This document shows positions 26,287 to 35,355 of a stretch of 64,000 bases of DNA, piece by piece. The notes under the pieces were generated by a model. The model was not told where the DNA came from. It ran no database searches and saw nothing but the letters and a program-made list of their open reading frames with translations. Source of the DNA: DATEMU01 sp964414585. Its GTDB lineage: Bacteria; Planctomycetota; Phycisphaerae; UBA1845; UTPLA1. Position 1 is the stretch's first letter; each line of letters starts with the position of its first letter. Both the position numbers and the translations under genes were made by a program. The stretch covers positions 1 through 64,000 of the forward strand of contig CAYPXR010000069.1 in NCBI GenBank assembly GCA_964414585.1, in the 5' to 3' direction.

Positions 26287-27183
26287 GTGTCAGACCTAAG
26301 GAAACGTTTTGTGGTACGAGTACGAGTCCATTCGAGCCAACGGAGCCTTCGACGGGCCTGGACGCTCCTCGAACTCCTCACGGCGATGGCCATCTTCGCC
26401 GTCCTGACGGGCGCGGTGCTCATCGGGGGCAACGCAGTCCGCAATTCGCGGCGCAGCGCGACGGCCAAGCAACAACTGAAGCTCATCGCCACGGCGATCG
26501 ACGCGTATGCGGGCTTCTGGCCCAAGTGGCAGATCGGAAATGTCGTGATCGCCGACAAGGGCTGGCCGGATTTTGTGCCCGGCCGGGTCTTCGCCTCGTG
26601 CCCCGGCGGGCTGGGGATTTACACGGAGATTGCCGGCTTTAATGACACTCTGCTCATGGGCCCCGGTAATCCAACGTGGATCGACAACAATATCCTGGAC
26701 CTCTATTCGATCGCCACTCTCGCGTACCAATTGCTGGCGACGTCGGGCAAGGGATCCCTCATTCAAGATCGTGCGGGAGCCCAATTGAATAATTGGACGG
26801 AGTTTGTTCCTGATCCCGCTCGTGCCTTCTATCCCCATTTTGATGCGACTTGTATTCCAGGCAGTGGAACCGCATCGCGAAAAGTCGAGGTCTTCGTCGA
26901 TCCGTGGGGAACGCCGATGCGATACTTCTGGGTTTACCGAGACGCTTCCAATACCGCCCATCGTGGATATTTGCCCGTCGGCCTCGCGCCGGTCGCGGCC
27001 GATCTGCTGGACAACGGGGCATTTGATCAGGATGCCACAGCAGGCGTCTTCGTGCCCAAGACGGCCGTTGGCTATGTCCTGGAATCCGCCGGACCGGACA
27101 AAAAGTTTGGAAACGTGTGGAAGATCAATCCGACGGCGGCGGAGATCGCGGACGCCGCCGACAACGTGATGATGACGCCGTGA
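26287..27183 (+). CDS. Prepilin-like protein with N-terminal methylation segment
   Basis: 298 residues from GTG 26287. After a basic leader the cleavage region reads RRAWTLLELLTAMAIFAVLT; Glu is at the fifth position after the expected cut, but a Trp replaces the usual Phe. The C-terminal domain has no recognisable minor-pilin signature; it includes VEVFVDPWGTPMRYFWVYR and ends ESAGPDKKFGNVWKINP, as in GspG-like pseudopilins with a calcium loop. Overlaps the next gene by 4 bp (GTGA). Confidence 0.85.
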   Translation: MSDLRKRFVVRVRVHSSQRSLRRAWTLLELLTAMAIFAVLTGAVLIGGNAVRNSRRSATAKQQLKLIATAIDAYAGFWPKWQIGNVVIADKGWPDFVPGRVFASCPGGLGIYTEIAGFNDTLLMGPGNPTWIDNNILDLYSIATLAYQLLATSGKGSLIQDRAGAQLNNWTEFVPDPARAFYPHFDATCIPGSGTASRKVEVFVDPWGTPMRYFWVYRDASNTAHRGYLPVGLAPVAADLLDNGAFDQDATAGVFVPKTAVGYVLESAGPDKKFGNVWKINPTAAEIADAADNVMMTP

Positions 27184-28154
27184 GTGATGCGATGAGGATT
27201 GCGCAACAGGATAGTCGATATGCCGAACGCCCGACGATAACCATCGGCGGGCATCGGTGGCGGCGCGCCTTCACGTTTATCGAGATGCTCGTCTCCGTCA
27301 CGATCATCTCCATCCTCGTCACGATCAGCGCCCTGGGGTTCCGAAAAATCACCGAGAGCAACACGCTTGCCCAGGCCAAGAATGCGGTCTTGACCTACGC
27401 CAAGATCGCCCGCAGTTACGCCGTCGCCAACCACATCGAAACGATGTTCGTGGTCAACCCCTTCAACGGCCGTTTCGAGATCTGGCATGCGAACCCGCCG
27501 GTGTTTGGAGCTTCATGGGATGTACTTTCCGGCGGCAGTCCAACAATCGATCCCTGGAACACGGACGGCTATGCCTTCGCGCCCGTTTTGGATTCGGGCG
27601 CCCGACTCCCCACGGATTCAAGCGGCCATCAGTTAGCCGCGGTACATCCGATCGACTACGCCGACGTGCCCGCCACGCGACCGACACTGGCCGACGGCGA
27701 AGAGCGAAACATCGACAACTTTACCTGGGCCGCCTTGTGTTTTGACGCGAACGGCGAACTCGTCGTTCGCACGCGCCGAATCGCCACCCGGACTTACACC
27801 CGGCGCGACGGAACGCTCCGTCCGGCGCCGGCGCTGCCGCCGAATCCGCCAATGGCCGACCAGCGAAATCGCCTGATTGACGAATCGCCTGATTTGTCGA
27901 TTCTCACTGCCGGCGGGCACTTGGTCTACAAGGACCTCAGCGGTGATACGCCCATCACCTCCTCAATCGGCTTTGTGATTTCCGAGGCCTCAAAGATGCG
28001 GCAGGTGGTCGGTTCAGATTCGATCACTGACCCGTCGGTGCTGGTGAACAACTGGCTCCTCAAGACGCGAACCGGTCAACCCTATGCCGGCTTCGCCGAC
28101 ACCATCGTCCTCAACCGATATTCCGGCCACCAACTTCTCGCGAAGGGTTCATGA
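27180..28154 (+). CDS. Prepilin-like protein (GspH-type)
   Basis: 324 residues from GTG 27180, overlapping the upstream stop (alternative ATG 27192). Prepilin motif RRAFTFIEMLVSVTIISILVT; downstream helix QAKNAVLTYAKIARSYAVAN and IETMFVVNPFNG fit GspH/FimT-type minor pilins. It is preceded by a long hydrophilic leader of about 20 residues. Next gene starts 2 bp after the stop. Confidence 0.85.
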   Translation: MSDAMRIAQQDSRYAERPTITIGGHRWRRAFTFIEMLVSVTIISILVTISALGFRKITESNTLAQAKNAVLTYAKIARSYAVANHIETMFVVNPFNGRFEIWHANPPVFGASWDVLSGGSPTIDPWNTDGYAFAPVLDSGARLPTDSSGHQLAAVHPIDYADVPATRPTLADGEERNIDNFTWAALCFDANGELVVRTRRIATRTYTRRDGTLRPAPALPPNPPMADQRNRLIDESPDLSILTAGGHLVYKDLSGDTPITSSIGFVISEASKMRQVVGSDSITDPSVLVNNWLLKTRTGQPYAGFADTIVLNRYSGHQLLAKGS

Positions 28155-28155
28155 A

Positions 28156-29262
28156 ATGACGCACCTCTCAAAAAATCGACGCGTCGTTTCGCGGGCCGGG
28201 CCCGGCGGTTTCTCGCTGCTGGAAACGACCATCGCGGTCGGCATTCTCGGCATCGGTCTGATCATGGTCGCGGCGGTCTTTCCCGTCGCCCTGACGCAAC
28301 ATCGCGACAACGTGGACCAGGCCCGCGCGCTGGAATTAACGTCCAAGGCCCAGGCGCTCATGACCCAGCGTCTCGATGCGTCGCGCCTGTGGGTCGACCC
28401 CGCCGTGCTTTCAACGCCGGGACTCGACTCGCCGTGGTATTTGCTGCCCATTTTGAACCTCACGATGAACAACGCAACCTGGGACAATATGCCGCTGGGC
28501 GGTCCACTGACCTATGTCGACGTCATCAACGGCGTCAACCTGTCGAATAACAGCTCGACCAACGCGAGTTACGCGTCGACGTATCCCACGCTTTCGCCGA
28601 CGAACCCGCTCAATCCGACCCTGCTCTTCGGACTCGATGTGCTCAGCGACCGGATCGCCCCCGGCGTTTCCGATTCGCCGTTCACCGATTCGGAATTCAT
28701 GGAAGCGCCGAACCGGCTCGCGTGGTACGGCTTTTACCGGCGGGCGGCGACCGGCAGCGTGAACTTTGCGACGGCCATCTGCAAGCAACGAACGAATCAG
28801 ATTTTTGTCGAACAAGACCTGAGCGTCGCCGCGCCGTTTTCAAATCCCACGGTCAATGCGGCTTCCGCCCGGAGATTGCCGGTTCCGTGGCGCGTGAGCG
28901 TGGCGTATCCCGTGTTCAAGGGAAATGTGCTTTCCAATGCCCCCGCGGCGCCGCTCCTGGGCGGAACGCTCGGCCTGGCCCGGCTGGCTCCCATTGGCGC
29001 CAAAATCATGGTCAGCGGCGGCAGCTATACGGACGGCGCGAGCGCCGCGCCCGTGCCCGCCGGCGTGATCCTCACCGTTTCGGACATCATTGATGACTAC
29101 ACGGTCGAATTTGTCGGCGATTCGACAGGGCTTCCCTTGTACGATCCCGCGCCCGCCGGCGCTCCGCATTTCACGTTTGACGTCTGGGTCTTTCCGCCTG
29201 CCCAGAGGAACGGCGATTTCGGCAAGGAATCTCCGGTTTTGGATTGGAAGGTGTTTCAATGA
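28156..29262 (+). CDS. Prepilin-like protein (PilV/GspI-type)
   Basis: 368 residues from ATG 28156, with GAAGGG upstream. Prepilin segment GPGGFSLLETTIAVGILGIG then LIMVAAVFPVALTQHRDNVD. The remainder is a predicted beta-rich extracellular domain with a long Asn/Ser-rich stretch (NNSSTNASYASTYPTLSP). Overlaps the following gene as ATGA. Confidence 0.85.
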   Translation: MTHLSKNRRVVSRAGPGGFSLLETTIAVGILGIGLIMVAAVFPVALTQHRDNVDQARALELTSKAQALMTQRLDASRLWVDPAVLSTPGLDSPWYLLPILNLTMNNATWDNMPLGGPLTYVDVINGVNLSNNSSTNASYASTYPTLSPTNPLNPTLLFGLDVLSDRIAPGVSDSPFTDSEFMEAPNRLAWYGFYRRAATGSVNFATAICKQRTNQIFVEQDLSVAAPFSNPTVNAASARRLPVPWRVSVAYPVFKGNVLSNAPAAPLLGGTLGLARLAPIGAKIMVSGGSYTDGASAAPVPAGVILTVSDIIDDYTVEFVGDSTGLPLYDPAPAGAPHFTFDVWVFPPAQRNGDFGKESPVLDWKVFQ

Positions 29263-30722
29263 CGACGCACCGACCCCAATCTTACAAAGTCGGCTCCGAT
29301 CAGAGCCGCGCCCGTAAGGAAGCGCTGACGCGCGCTTCGGTCGTCGCGCGGCGCTCCTTTACAGTCGCGGCTCTGACGGCGCGTGCTTTTACCATCATCG
29401 AACTCATGGTCTCGATGGCCGTCCTGGCGGTGACCATCATCGCGGTCGCCACCATTTTTAACATCAGCTCCGATGCCGCGAGCCGGACCGAGTCGCACGC
29501 CGAGGTTCTCGAAGCCTCCGCCGCTTTTCAACAGAGCATTTCCGACGATCTCGCGCATCTGACCGGCGGATTGCTCATCATCGAGAGCCCGCCGCCGACG
29601 CTGGTCCGAACGGAAGTCTCCGGCGGTGAGAAAATCATTCGCCTCCGGCACGATCGGTTGGTCTTTCTCGCCTCGCGCGGCAGCGACGGGGAGTTTCAAT
29701 CCTTCACCGACCCGACGTACGGCGACCCCGCCAACCCGACCAGAAAGCCGGCGGGCAGCCCGGAAGCGATGATCTATTACGGCCCGGGAATCCCGGTCGA
29801 GGGAAACGGCTCCGGCGCCGGCCTTCAAAAATTATTTGACGACGAAGCGGTCGCCCTGGCCGCTTCGGACTGGGTTTTTTCGCGCCGCGCGATTTTGCTC
29901 ATGGGGGCCGCTCCCGCCGTGGCGGGCTGGACGCCGCCGGACATGGCCGATTTCGACGCGGGCCTGATCACCAGCGCGCCGGATATCTTCGATGCGCGGA
30001 TGGATGCGCTCGTTTCGACCGCGACCGAAGACGCGACGGCCGCCAAGGTCGCCCAACAACTGCTGGGCATTCCGGTCGGCGCGCCGACGGCCCGTTTGTC
30101 CGATCTGTGGAGGCCGAACCTGACGCCGATCACCCTTAGCCTTTCGGATTCGACCTACGCCGATTACTACGCCAGAAGCGGGTTCACCTTCCAGCCGCGA
30201 TTGACGGATTTCCGCATCGAGTGGACCGACGGGGGAAGCATCGATCTGCTCGGGCCGGACGGCAATCCCAACACCGGCGACGAGAATTACGGCACGCGCT
30301 GGTTTGGATTGGCGCCCTATCGGGACGAGGTGCCGGACCTGACCTCCATCAATTCGGTGAAATACCAGGCGCGAATGCGGAGCAATCCCGGCGCCGGTAA
30401 TCCCAGCAATCCCAATCCCCTGAACGCCGACAACAACAATCTGGCTCGATGGAGCGAGATCGAATGGTCGACGCCCGGGGCGGCGGACGCACAGGCCCGT
30501 TATCGCGCCGTCTGGCGATCCGATGTCTGGCAGGCTCCGTACAAACCCACGGCCCTGAAATTCACCTACCGAATTTACGACGCGACCAGACGCCTCAAAC
30601 AGAACGCGACGCTCGATTTCAACGAAGACGGCCTGCCCGATCCCGATCCGAACAACGCGGGGAAGCCGTATGTGACGACGCGATTTGGACAGGAGTTTTC
30701 GATTGTGGTGCCGCTCCCGTGA
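29259..30722 (+). CDS. Prepilin-like protein (GspJ-type) whose leader is encoded by a palindromic repeat
   Basis: 487 residues from ATG 29259 (ATGA overlap, GGAAGG upstream). The prepilin motif is ARAFTIIELMVSMAVLAVTI. The ~40-residue leader before it is unusually long because residues about 14-39 (from QSRARKEALTRASVV) are encoded by a copy of the interspersed palindromic repeat. The body contains calcium-loop-like LDFNEDGLPDPDPNNAG near the C-terminus. A 32-bp inverted repeat begins at the stop codon's last base. Confidence 0.85.
   Translation: MTTHRPQSYKVGSDQSRARKEALTRASVVARRSFTVAALTARAFTIIELMVSMAVLAVTIIAVATIFNISSDAASRTESHAEVLEASAAFQQSISDDLAHLTGGLLIIESPPPTLVRTEVSGGEKIIRLRHDRLVFLASRGSDGEFQSFTDPTYGDPANPTRKPAGSPEAMIYYGPGIPVEGNGSGAGLQKLFDDEAVALAASDWVFSRRAILLMGAAPAVAGWTPPDMADFDAGLITSAPDIFDARMDALVSTATEDATAAKVAQQLLGIPVGAPTARLSDLWRPNLTPITLSLSDSTYADYYARSGFTFQPRLTDFRIEWTDGGSIDLLGPDGNPNTGDENYGTRWFGLAPYRDEVPDLTSINSVKYQARMRSNPGAGNPSNPNPLNADNNNLARWSEIEWSTPGAADAQARYRAVWRSDVWQAPYKPTALKFTYRIYDATRRLKQNATLDFNEDGLPDPDPNNAGKPYVTTRFGQEFSIVVPLP
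29300..29376. repeat. Palindromic repeat inside a prepilin coding region (family copy 2)
   Basis: Left arm TCAGAGCCGCGCCCGTAAGG; right arm ends CAGTCGCGGCTCTGA. It keeps the reading frame open for 77 bp and aligns with the complement of the 15.8 kb copy, including the AGCGCTGA centre-left block. Confidence 0.85.
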
Positions 30723-31230
30723 AGGCTTGAGGCTTGAGACCTGAGGCTTGAGGAAATCATGAAGCGCTTCTCAGACTTTGAATCAGACCTGACAGCACGC
30801 GTGCGGTTTCCTCATACCGTTCGTGGAGAACGCTCGACGATTCTTCGGACAGGAATTGCAGGCGTCTTGAGAGGTCGACGAAGTAGCCGAGTTCTCGGAG
30901 TGAGCCGAGCGAAATATCAAGGAATCTTACATAGTCATTTTGGCCTTGCCTTGCGCTGCCTTCGACGATGTTTGCCACCACGGATACGGCGGCCCGTCTC
31001 ATTTGCGAGACCAGACCGAACAATTCCTCGCGCGGATAGCTCTGAGTGGCTTCATAAACTGAAAGAACAAGCCCATCGGCCAGCTCAAATGCCTCTAACT
31101 TGCGGTGATCTCTCATGAAATGTTCCCATTCAAATTCACTGCCCCTCGATGCTGAGCACCCTCCAGTCGATGTAAAGTCTCGCACGGCCGTGGTCTTCCC
31201 TCAAGCCTCAGGTCTCAAGCCTCAAGCCTT
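30722..31230. mobile_element. Candidate inverted-repeat cassette carrying a four-helix-bundle gene
   Basis: A 32-bp sequence at 30722-30753 (starting AAGGCTTGAGGCTTGAGACC) is repeated perfectly in inverse orientation at 31199-31230. Between them is essentially one gene, on the minus strand, in an otherwise plus-strand operon. Each arm is built from repeats of GAGGCTTGAG. No transposase is present and no target duplication is obvious. It looks like an inserted non-autonomous unit. Confidence 0.6.
30757..31116 (-). CDS. Four-helix-bundle protein (23S rRNA intervening-sequence / S23 family)
   Basis: 119 residues from ATG 31116. Family pattern: HRKLEAFELADGLVLSVYEA, YPREELFGLVSQMRRAAVSV, VANIVEGSARQG, YVRFLDISLGSLRELGYFVD. 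Members were first seen encoded in insertions of 23S rRNA and are now known as free-standing genes; their role is not settled. Antisense to the pseudopilin operon and enclosed by perfect 32-bp inverted repeats. Its start overlaps the first ATG of the next plus-strand gene by 2 bp. Confidence 0.9.
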   Translation of the reverse strand: MRDHRKLEAFELADGLVLSVYEATQSYPREELFGLVSQMRRAAVSVVANIVEGSARQGQNDYVRFLDISLGSLRELGYFVDLSRRLQFLSEESSSVLHERYEETARVLSGLIQSLRSAS

Positions 31231-34200
31231 TTCTCGCCGCGGAACGATCATGATTTTTGTCCTCGGCATCCTCACGCTGCTGGCGCTGGTCGGATTGGTG
31301 CTCATCGCCCGGACGCACGGCGAGTCGCAGCGGATCAAGATTGACTCCGTCACCGTGTCGTCGCGCTCGGCCATGAACGGCGTCGTTCACTCGATCCAGG
31401 AAACGCTGCGCCAGGACATCTGGGGGCCGAATCCCGATCCGATTTATCCGGTGCCGTTGAACAACCAGGTTGTCGGCAGCTTCCGCGAGGGCAACGAACC
31501 GTGGGACGCGCCGGGGCCTTCCGACCGGTGGCTGTCGTCGACGCTGCCGTACATGATGCTCGACGAGACGATCGGCAGCCCGACGTACGCACAGCCGAAG
31601 CAACTCGCCACCGGAAACACGCTTGCGCCGACGGAAGACGGCGTACTGGCGTGGAAGCACGTCTCCTATCTGGGGATCGATCTGCTTCAACCCGACGGAC
31701 CGGACGACATGCAGCCTTTTGCATGGGCAACAAATTCCCGCGATGGTAGCTCGCCGGTCAGTTATTCGTCCTCATCCATCAACAACATTCCCATTCTCCA
31801 AACACCTCCCAATCCATTCCCCGGCGATTTGATCCCCGGCTCAACGACAAATGTAACCATCGCCCAGGCACGGGCGTTCTGGGCTCCGCCACTTCCCGGA
31901 GCGCGATTTCCATATTTTGATACGAATGCCGACGGCGCCGTCGATCTCTACGACGCTGACGGCGACGGGATTCCCGATTCGCCGATCAGCTTCGTCATCC
32001 CGATGGACTCGTCCGATCCCAACGCGCCCAGGCAGCTCTATGCCGCCATCCGCATCGTCGATCACGCCGCCAAGCTCAATGCCAACGTCGCCTCCAGCGT
32101 TTATCTGCCCTCCGGTTCTTCAACGGAATTGATGTTTGACGAATCGCTTCCCGGCCTTCAGCGCCGCGGCGCGCGGGCGACCGAGCTGCTCCTGGACGAC
32201 ACGGTCCATCCGGACGATCGCTTCACCCGGACGCGCGAAATGGTCAACTATCGTTCCGGTGACGACCCCGTCGCTTATGACGAAAACATTGTTCGCCGCC
32301 TGCTCATCGGCGGAACGCCGAGCGCATCGGTCTATTTCCCCTACGGTCTGCTGGAGGAAGCGTCGCTGCGACATCGCGGGCAACTCGTGCCGTACGACCG
32401 GCGCTTCGAGGCCGCCGCGGCCCCCGGCGATTATCGCACGATCGACCGCGCGCTTCGCGGTACGCTGGAATGGACGCGGGCCGTGAATGCCAATGGGAGC
32501 TATGTCGGCGCGGTTTCGCGGTGGACCCGGCTCAACGCCAACTACGGCACCGCTTCGACCGCCTTTCCTTATGAAGGTTACGACGATGCCGGCGGCAAAG
32601 GCTGGCGATGGATGATGCGCGAAGACGAGCCTTACGCCGTTCGCCGCCCGCTCTTCACCACGATCAGCCGCGAAGTCATGCCCCCGCCGCCCGGCGTGGT
32701 CTTCAATGGGACGACCGGCGTGACGGGCCTGCCCGCCAATCAGGTGACGTTCGTCAACGGCTCGAACACCTCCGTCGCGATGGCCTGGCCGGTGATCGAC
32801 AACATCAATCCGATCAACGCGCCGGACTGCATGCGCGTCTTGCCGATCGACTTGAACCTGCGCACGCCCAGCTCGAACCCGGCCAACATCCTGGCCGCCA
32901 AGGAGCAGTACATCCAATACCTCGCCGCCGCGATGTACAAGGCGCTGGAAGGCGTGCAGGCCTACCAGGGTCAATGGGTACTGGACAACACGGGAACCCC
33001 GCAGGACGAGACGTTCAACCGCGAGTACTACGCCTGGCAATTCGCCATCAACGCGGCCGATTATCGTGACGCCGACAACACGCCGACGATCATCGAGTGG
33101 CCCGCCGGCTCCGGGCATTACCTGTACGGCGCGGAGAAGCAACCCTTCTTCACCGAGGCCTTTGCCTATCTGACCGCCGGCGCGGATTCCAGCGGCCCTT
33201 CCATCGACAGCCAACCGGGCGACGAGTGGTTCAGCGCCGTCGAACTCTACGTGCCGCCCTATTGGCGCATTCCGACGGTCGATCCGAACAATCCCGGTCA
33301 GCCGATTCTCTATCTCCACGCGTCCGGGTCACCGGCCCTGCTGCCGATCAATTCGTTCCAGCGCATCCCCGGCGGACAGACGCTCAACGTCCTCGACGGC
33401 GGGCCAAGTGGACAGTACTTCGTCTTTTGCGGCGCCATCACGAATGCACCGGACCCGACGGTCACCGGCTATTACCGAAACGCCGCCTTCAATATCGCCA
33501 ACGATGGAAACGGCGAAGTGGAACTCGTCTACTCGCCCACCGGAAATGCCGCCGATCCGTTCACCCACGCCATCGACCTCATCAGCCCCTCGTATTCGGG
33601 CGATCCACTCGCGGGGACCGGGACCACTTCCGGCGCCGGCGACTTCGCCAAGAACCCGGGCAGCCTGCCGCCGGGCGCGCACATGGCCTTCTCGCTCCTG
33701 CGAAGCACCCACGGATGGCGGTTCACCATCGGCTGGCAGGTCTACACCAAGGCCCCGTCGCTTTCGTCGGGTGATCCGCCGATGCGCGAATCGCTCGGGT
33801 CGGCGAATGACACGAACGACAGTCTCGATCTCGTCCTGCCGCCCTCGGTCTGGCCCGGACGCGTGGCCCTCAATGGCAACGAGCCGCCGGAAAGCTTCGG
33901 TCCCGGCCTGCCTTTCGATCCATTCGATTCGCCGGTCGATATCAATCGCCTCCTGATGATCGGTTCCCTGCGGCGCGACCAGGCGACCGATCCGCCCTTC
34001 CTCGTCAATCGAATGCACAACAACTTCGGCGCCGGGCAAATCCCCGCGACGATCCTCCTCGCCGAAACGGCGGCGATCGACCAGGCCGCCGACGGGTCCG
34101 GCTCCGATCTCACGTCGATGACCACGATCAATCAACGGATCGCCCTCGGGCACGTGGATTTCGTCAAGGCCAAGCGCGTCGGGACGCCCGCCGCGCCCTG

Positions 34201-35173
34201 GACCCTGAAGCTGCTCTCGTACTTCACGACCCGCAGCCCCGTGTACGACGGGATCGACAACGACGGCGACGGCGCCACTGATCTGTCCGACCCCACGGAG
34301 TCGGCCAAAGTTCTCAATCGCGTCGCCGGGCGAATCAACATCAACACCGCGCCGGTCTCCGTCCTCCGCGCGGTTCCGTTCATGGCGTTGCTGCCGAACT
34401 CCGCCGAATACGTCGCGCTGGCCCTGGGCGGCGCGCCTCCGGTCGACGCCGCCGCGGACTATGCGAGCGCGATTCCCGGCACCTTCCACGATCTGGCCAC
34501 GGCCATCGTCGCGGCGCGCGAGGCCCGGCATGTGCCGATTCGCCTCCCGAATTCCGCGGGCAACCTGCAGACCGTCGCCGTCGCCCGGATCGCCGACATC
34601 TATCCGTCCGACGCACCGGGACAAAACGGCGTCTACCGCTCCGTCGCCGATCTCGAACGGCTTTCACACATCGTCGATAGCGGCCCCATGGCCAACGACC
34701 CCCAGTTTCGAACCGATCGCTTCTATTATCCGCCGACAAATCCGCTTCTGGCGCTGAACAATCACAAGGTCGCCGTCGCCGATCCCGATCTGGGGTTGCA
34801 GGATCCCTTCTCGCCCGACTTCCGCGTTCGCCGCGCCGACAACAACAGCAACGGCACCTTCAGTCTGGCCGAGGGCGACGATTACGTGGCCGACTACGTC
34901 CCGATCCTGCCCGGCCAGCCCGAATTTGTCGGTCAGCGTGCCCGCGATATCTATCTTGACCGATGGGACAACCTCCTCACGGTCCGCTCCGACGTCTTTA
35001 CGGCCTATATCGCCCTGCTCGATGATCAGGGCCATTACGTTCAGCGATGCCAGGTGACGCTCGATCGAAGCGATTGCTTCCGGGAGCACGCCGGCAGCGG
35101 GGGACCGGGCTCGGTGATCCTCCCCCGAATCGTGACCCGCACCGACGGGAGCTATGAAGAAGAGGTTCACTAA
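31115..35173 (+). CDS. Giant GspK-like minor pseudopilin
   Basis: 1352 residues if begun at ATG 31115 (GGTGA upstream). Later in-frame starts are GTG 31190 and ATG 31250; the cassette next door obscures the true one. N-terminal prepilin-like segment RRGTIMIFVLGILTLLALVG lacks Glu5, as is normal for GspK. The helix-hairpin-helix of GspK is visible near residue 1072: GRININTAPVSVLRAVP. Calcium-loop-like stretches: DTNADGAVDLYDADGDGIPD near 269, DGIDNDGDGATDLSD near 1045, DNNSNGTFSLAEGDD near 1242. GspK is usually ~330 residues, so ~900 extra residues sit between N-terminus and the GspK core. Expected at the pseudopilus tip. Confidence 0.85.
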   Translation: MKCSHSNSLPLDAEHPPVDVKSRTAVVFPQASGLKPQAFSRRGTIMIFVLGILTLLALVGLVLIARTHGESQRIKIDSVTVSSRSAMNGVVHSIQETLRQDIWGPNPDPIYPVPLNNQVVGSFREGNEPWDAPGPSDRWLSSTLPYMMLDETIGSPTYAQPKQLATGNTLAPTEDGVLAWKHVSYLGIDLLQPDGPDDMQPFAWATNSRDGSSPVSYSSSSINNIPILQTPPNPFPGDLIPGSTTNVTIAQARAFWAPPLPGARFPYFDTNADGAVDLYDADGDGIPDSPISFVIPMDSSDPNAPRQLYAAIRIVDHAAKLNANVASSVYLPSGSSTELMFDESLPGLQRRGARATELLLDDTVHPDDRFTRTREMVNYRSGDDPVAYDENIVRRLLIGGTPSASVYFPYGLLEEASLRHRGQLVPYDRRFEAAAAPGDYRTIDRALRGTLEWTRAVNANGSYVGAVSRWTRLNANYGTASTAFPYEGYDDAGGKGWRWMMREDEPYAVRRPLFTTISREVMPPPPGVVFNGTTGVTGLPANQVTFVNGSNTSVAMAWPVIDNINPINAPDCMRVLPIDLNLRTPSSNPANILAAKEQYIQYLAAAMYKALEGVQAYQGQWVLDNTGTPQDETFNREYYAWQFAINAADYRDADNTPTIIEWPAGSGHYLYGAEKQPFFTEAFAYLTAGADSSGPSIDSQPGDEWFSAVELYVPPYWRIPTVDPNNPGQPILYLHASGSPALLPINSFQRIPGGQTLNVLDGGPSGQYFVFCGAITNAPDPTVTGYYRNAAFNIANDGNGEVELVYSPTGNAADPFTHAIDLISPSYSGDPLAGTGTTSGAGDFAKNPGSLPPGAHMAFSLLRSTHGWRFTIGWQVYTKAPSLSSGDPPMRESLGSANDTNDSLDLVLPPSVWPGRVALNGNEPPESFGPGLPFDPFDSPVDINRLLMIGSLRRDQATDPPFLVNRMHNNFGAGQIPATILLAETAAIDQAADGSGSDLTSMTTINQRIALGHVDFVKAKRVGTPAAPWTLKLLSYFTTRSPVYDGIDNDGDGATDLSDPTESAKVLNRVAGRININTAPVSVLRAVPFMALLPNSAEYVALALGGAPPVDAAADYASAIPGTFHDLATAIVAAREARHVPIRLPNSAGNLQTVAVARIADIYPSDAPGQNGVYRSVADLERLSHIVDSGPMANDPQFRTDRFYYPPTNPLLALNNHKVAVADPDLGLQDPFSPDFRVRRADNNSNGTFSLAEGDDYVADYVPILPGQPEFVGQRARDIYLDRWDNLLTVRSDVFTAYIALLDDQGHYVQRCQVTLDRSDCFREHAGSGGPGSVILPRIVTRTDGSYEEEVH

Positions 35174-35274
35174 GGGGAATCGCTCCCGATATATTGCGGT
35201 CCATGGCGTTCCGGCATCGGTTTTTCGTGGCCGGACAGGTGGTGGGCCCCAATAATCCTCTAGAAATCGGGGTT

Positions 35275-35303
35275 TTGAGTCGGCCCTGCGGCGGACATAG
35301 AAT
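35275..35303 (+). promoter_or_regulatory. Predicted promoter for the GspG-like gene
   Basis: TTGAGT at 35275-35280 and TAGAAT at 35298-35303 with a 17-bp spacer, 53 bp upstream of the start at 35356. It gives the last pseudopilin gene its own transcript. Confidence 0.55.
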
Positions 35304-35355
35304 GGGATGCGTCTGGGGCCCAGCCGAATAACGCTTAAAGCGGAGGAATTATATC

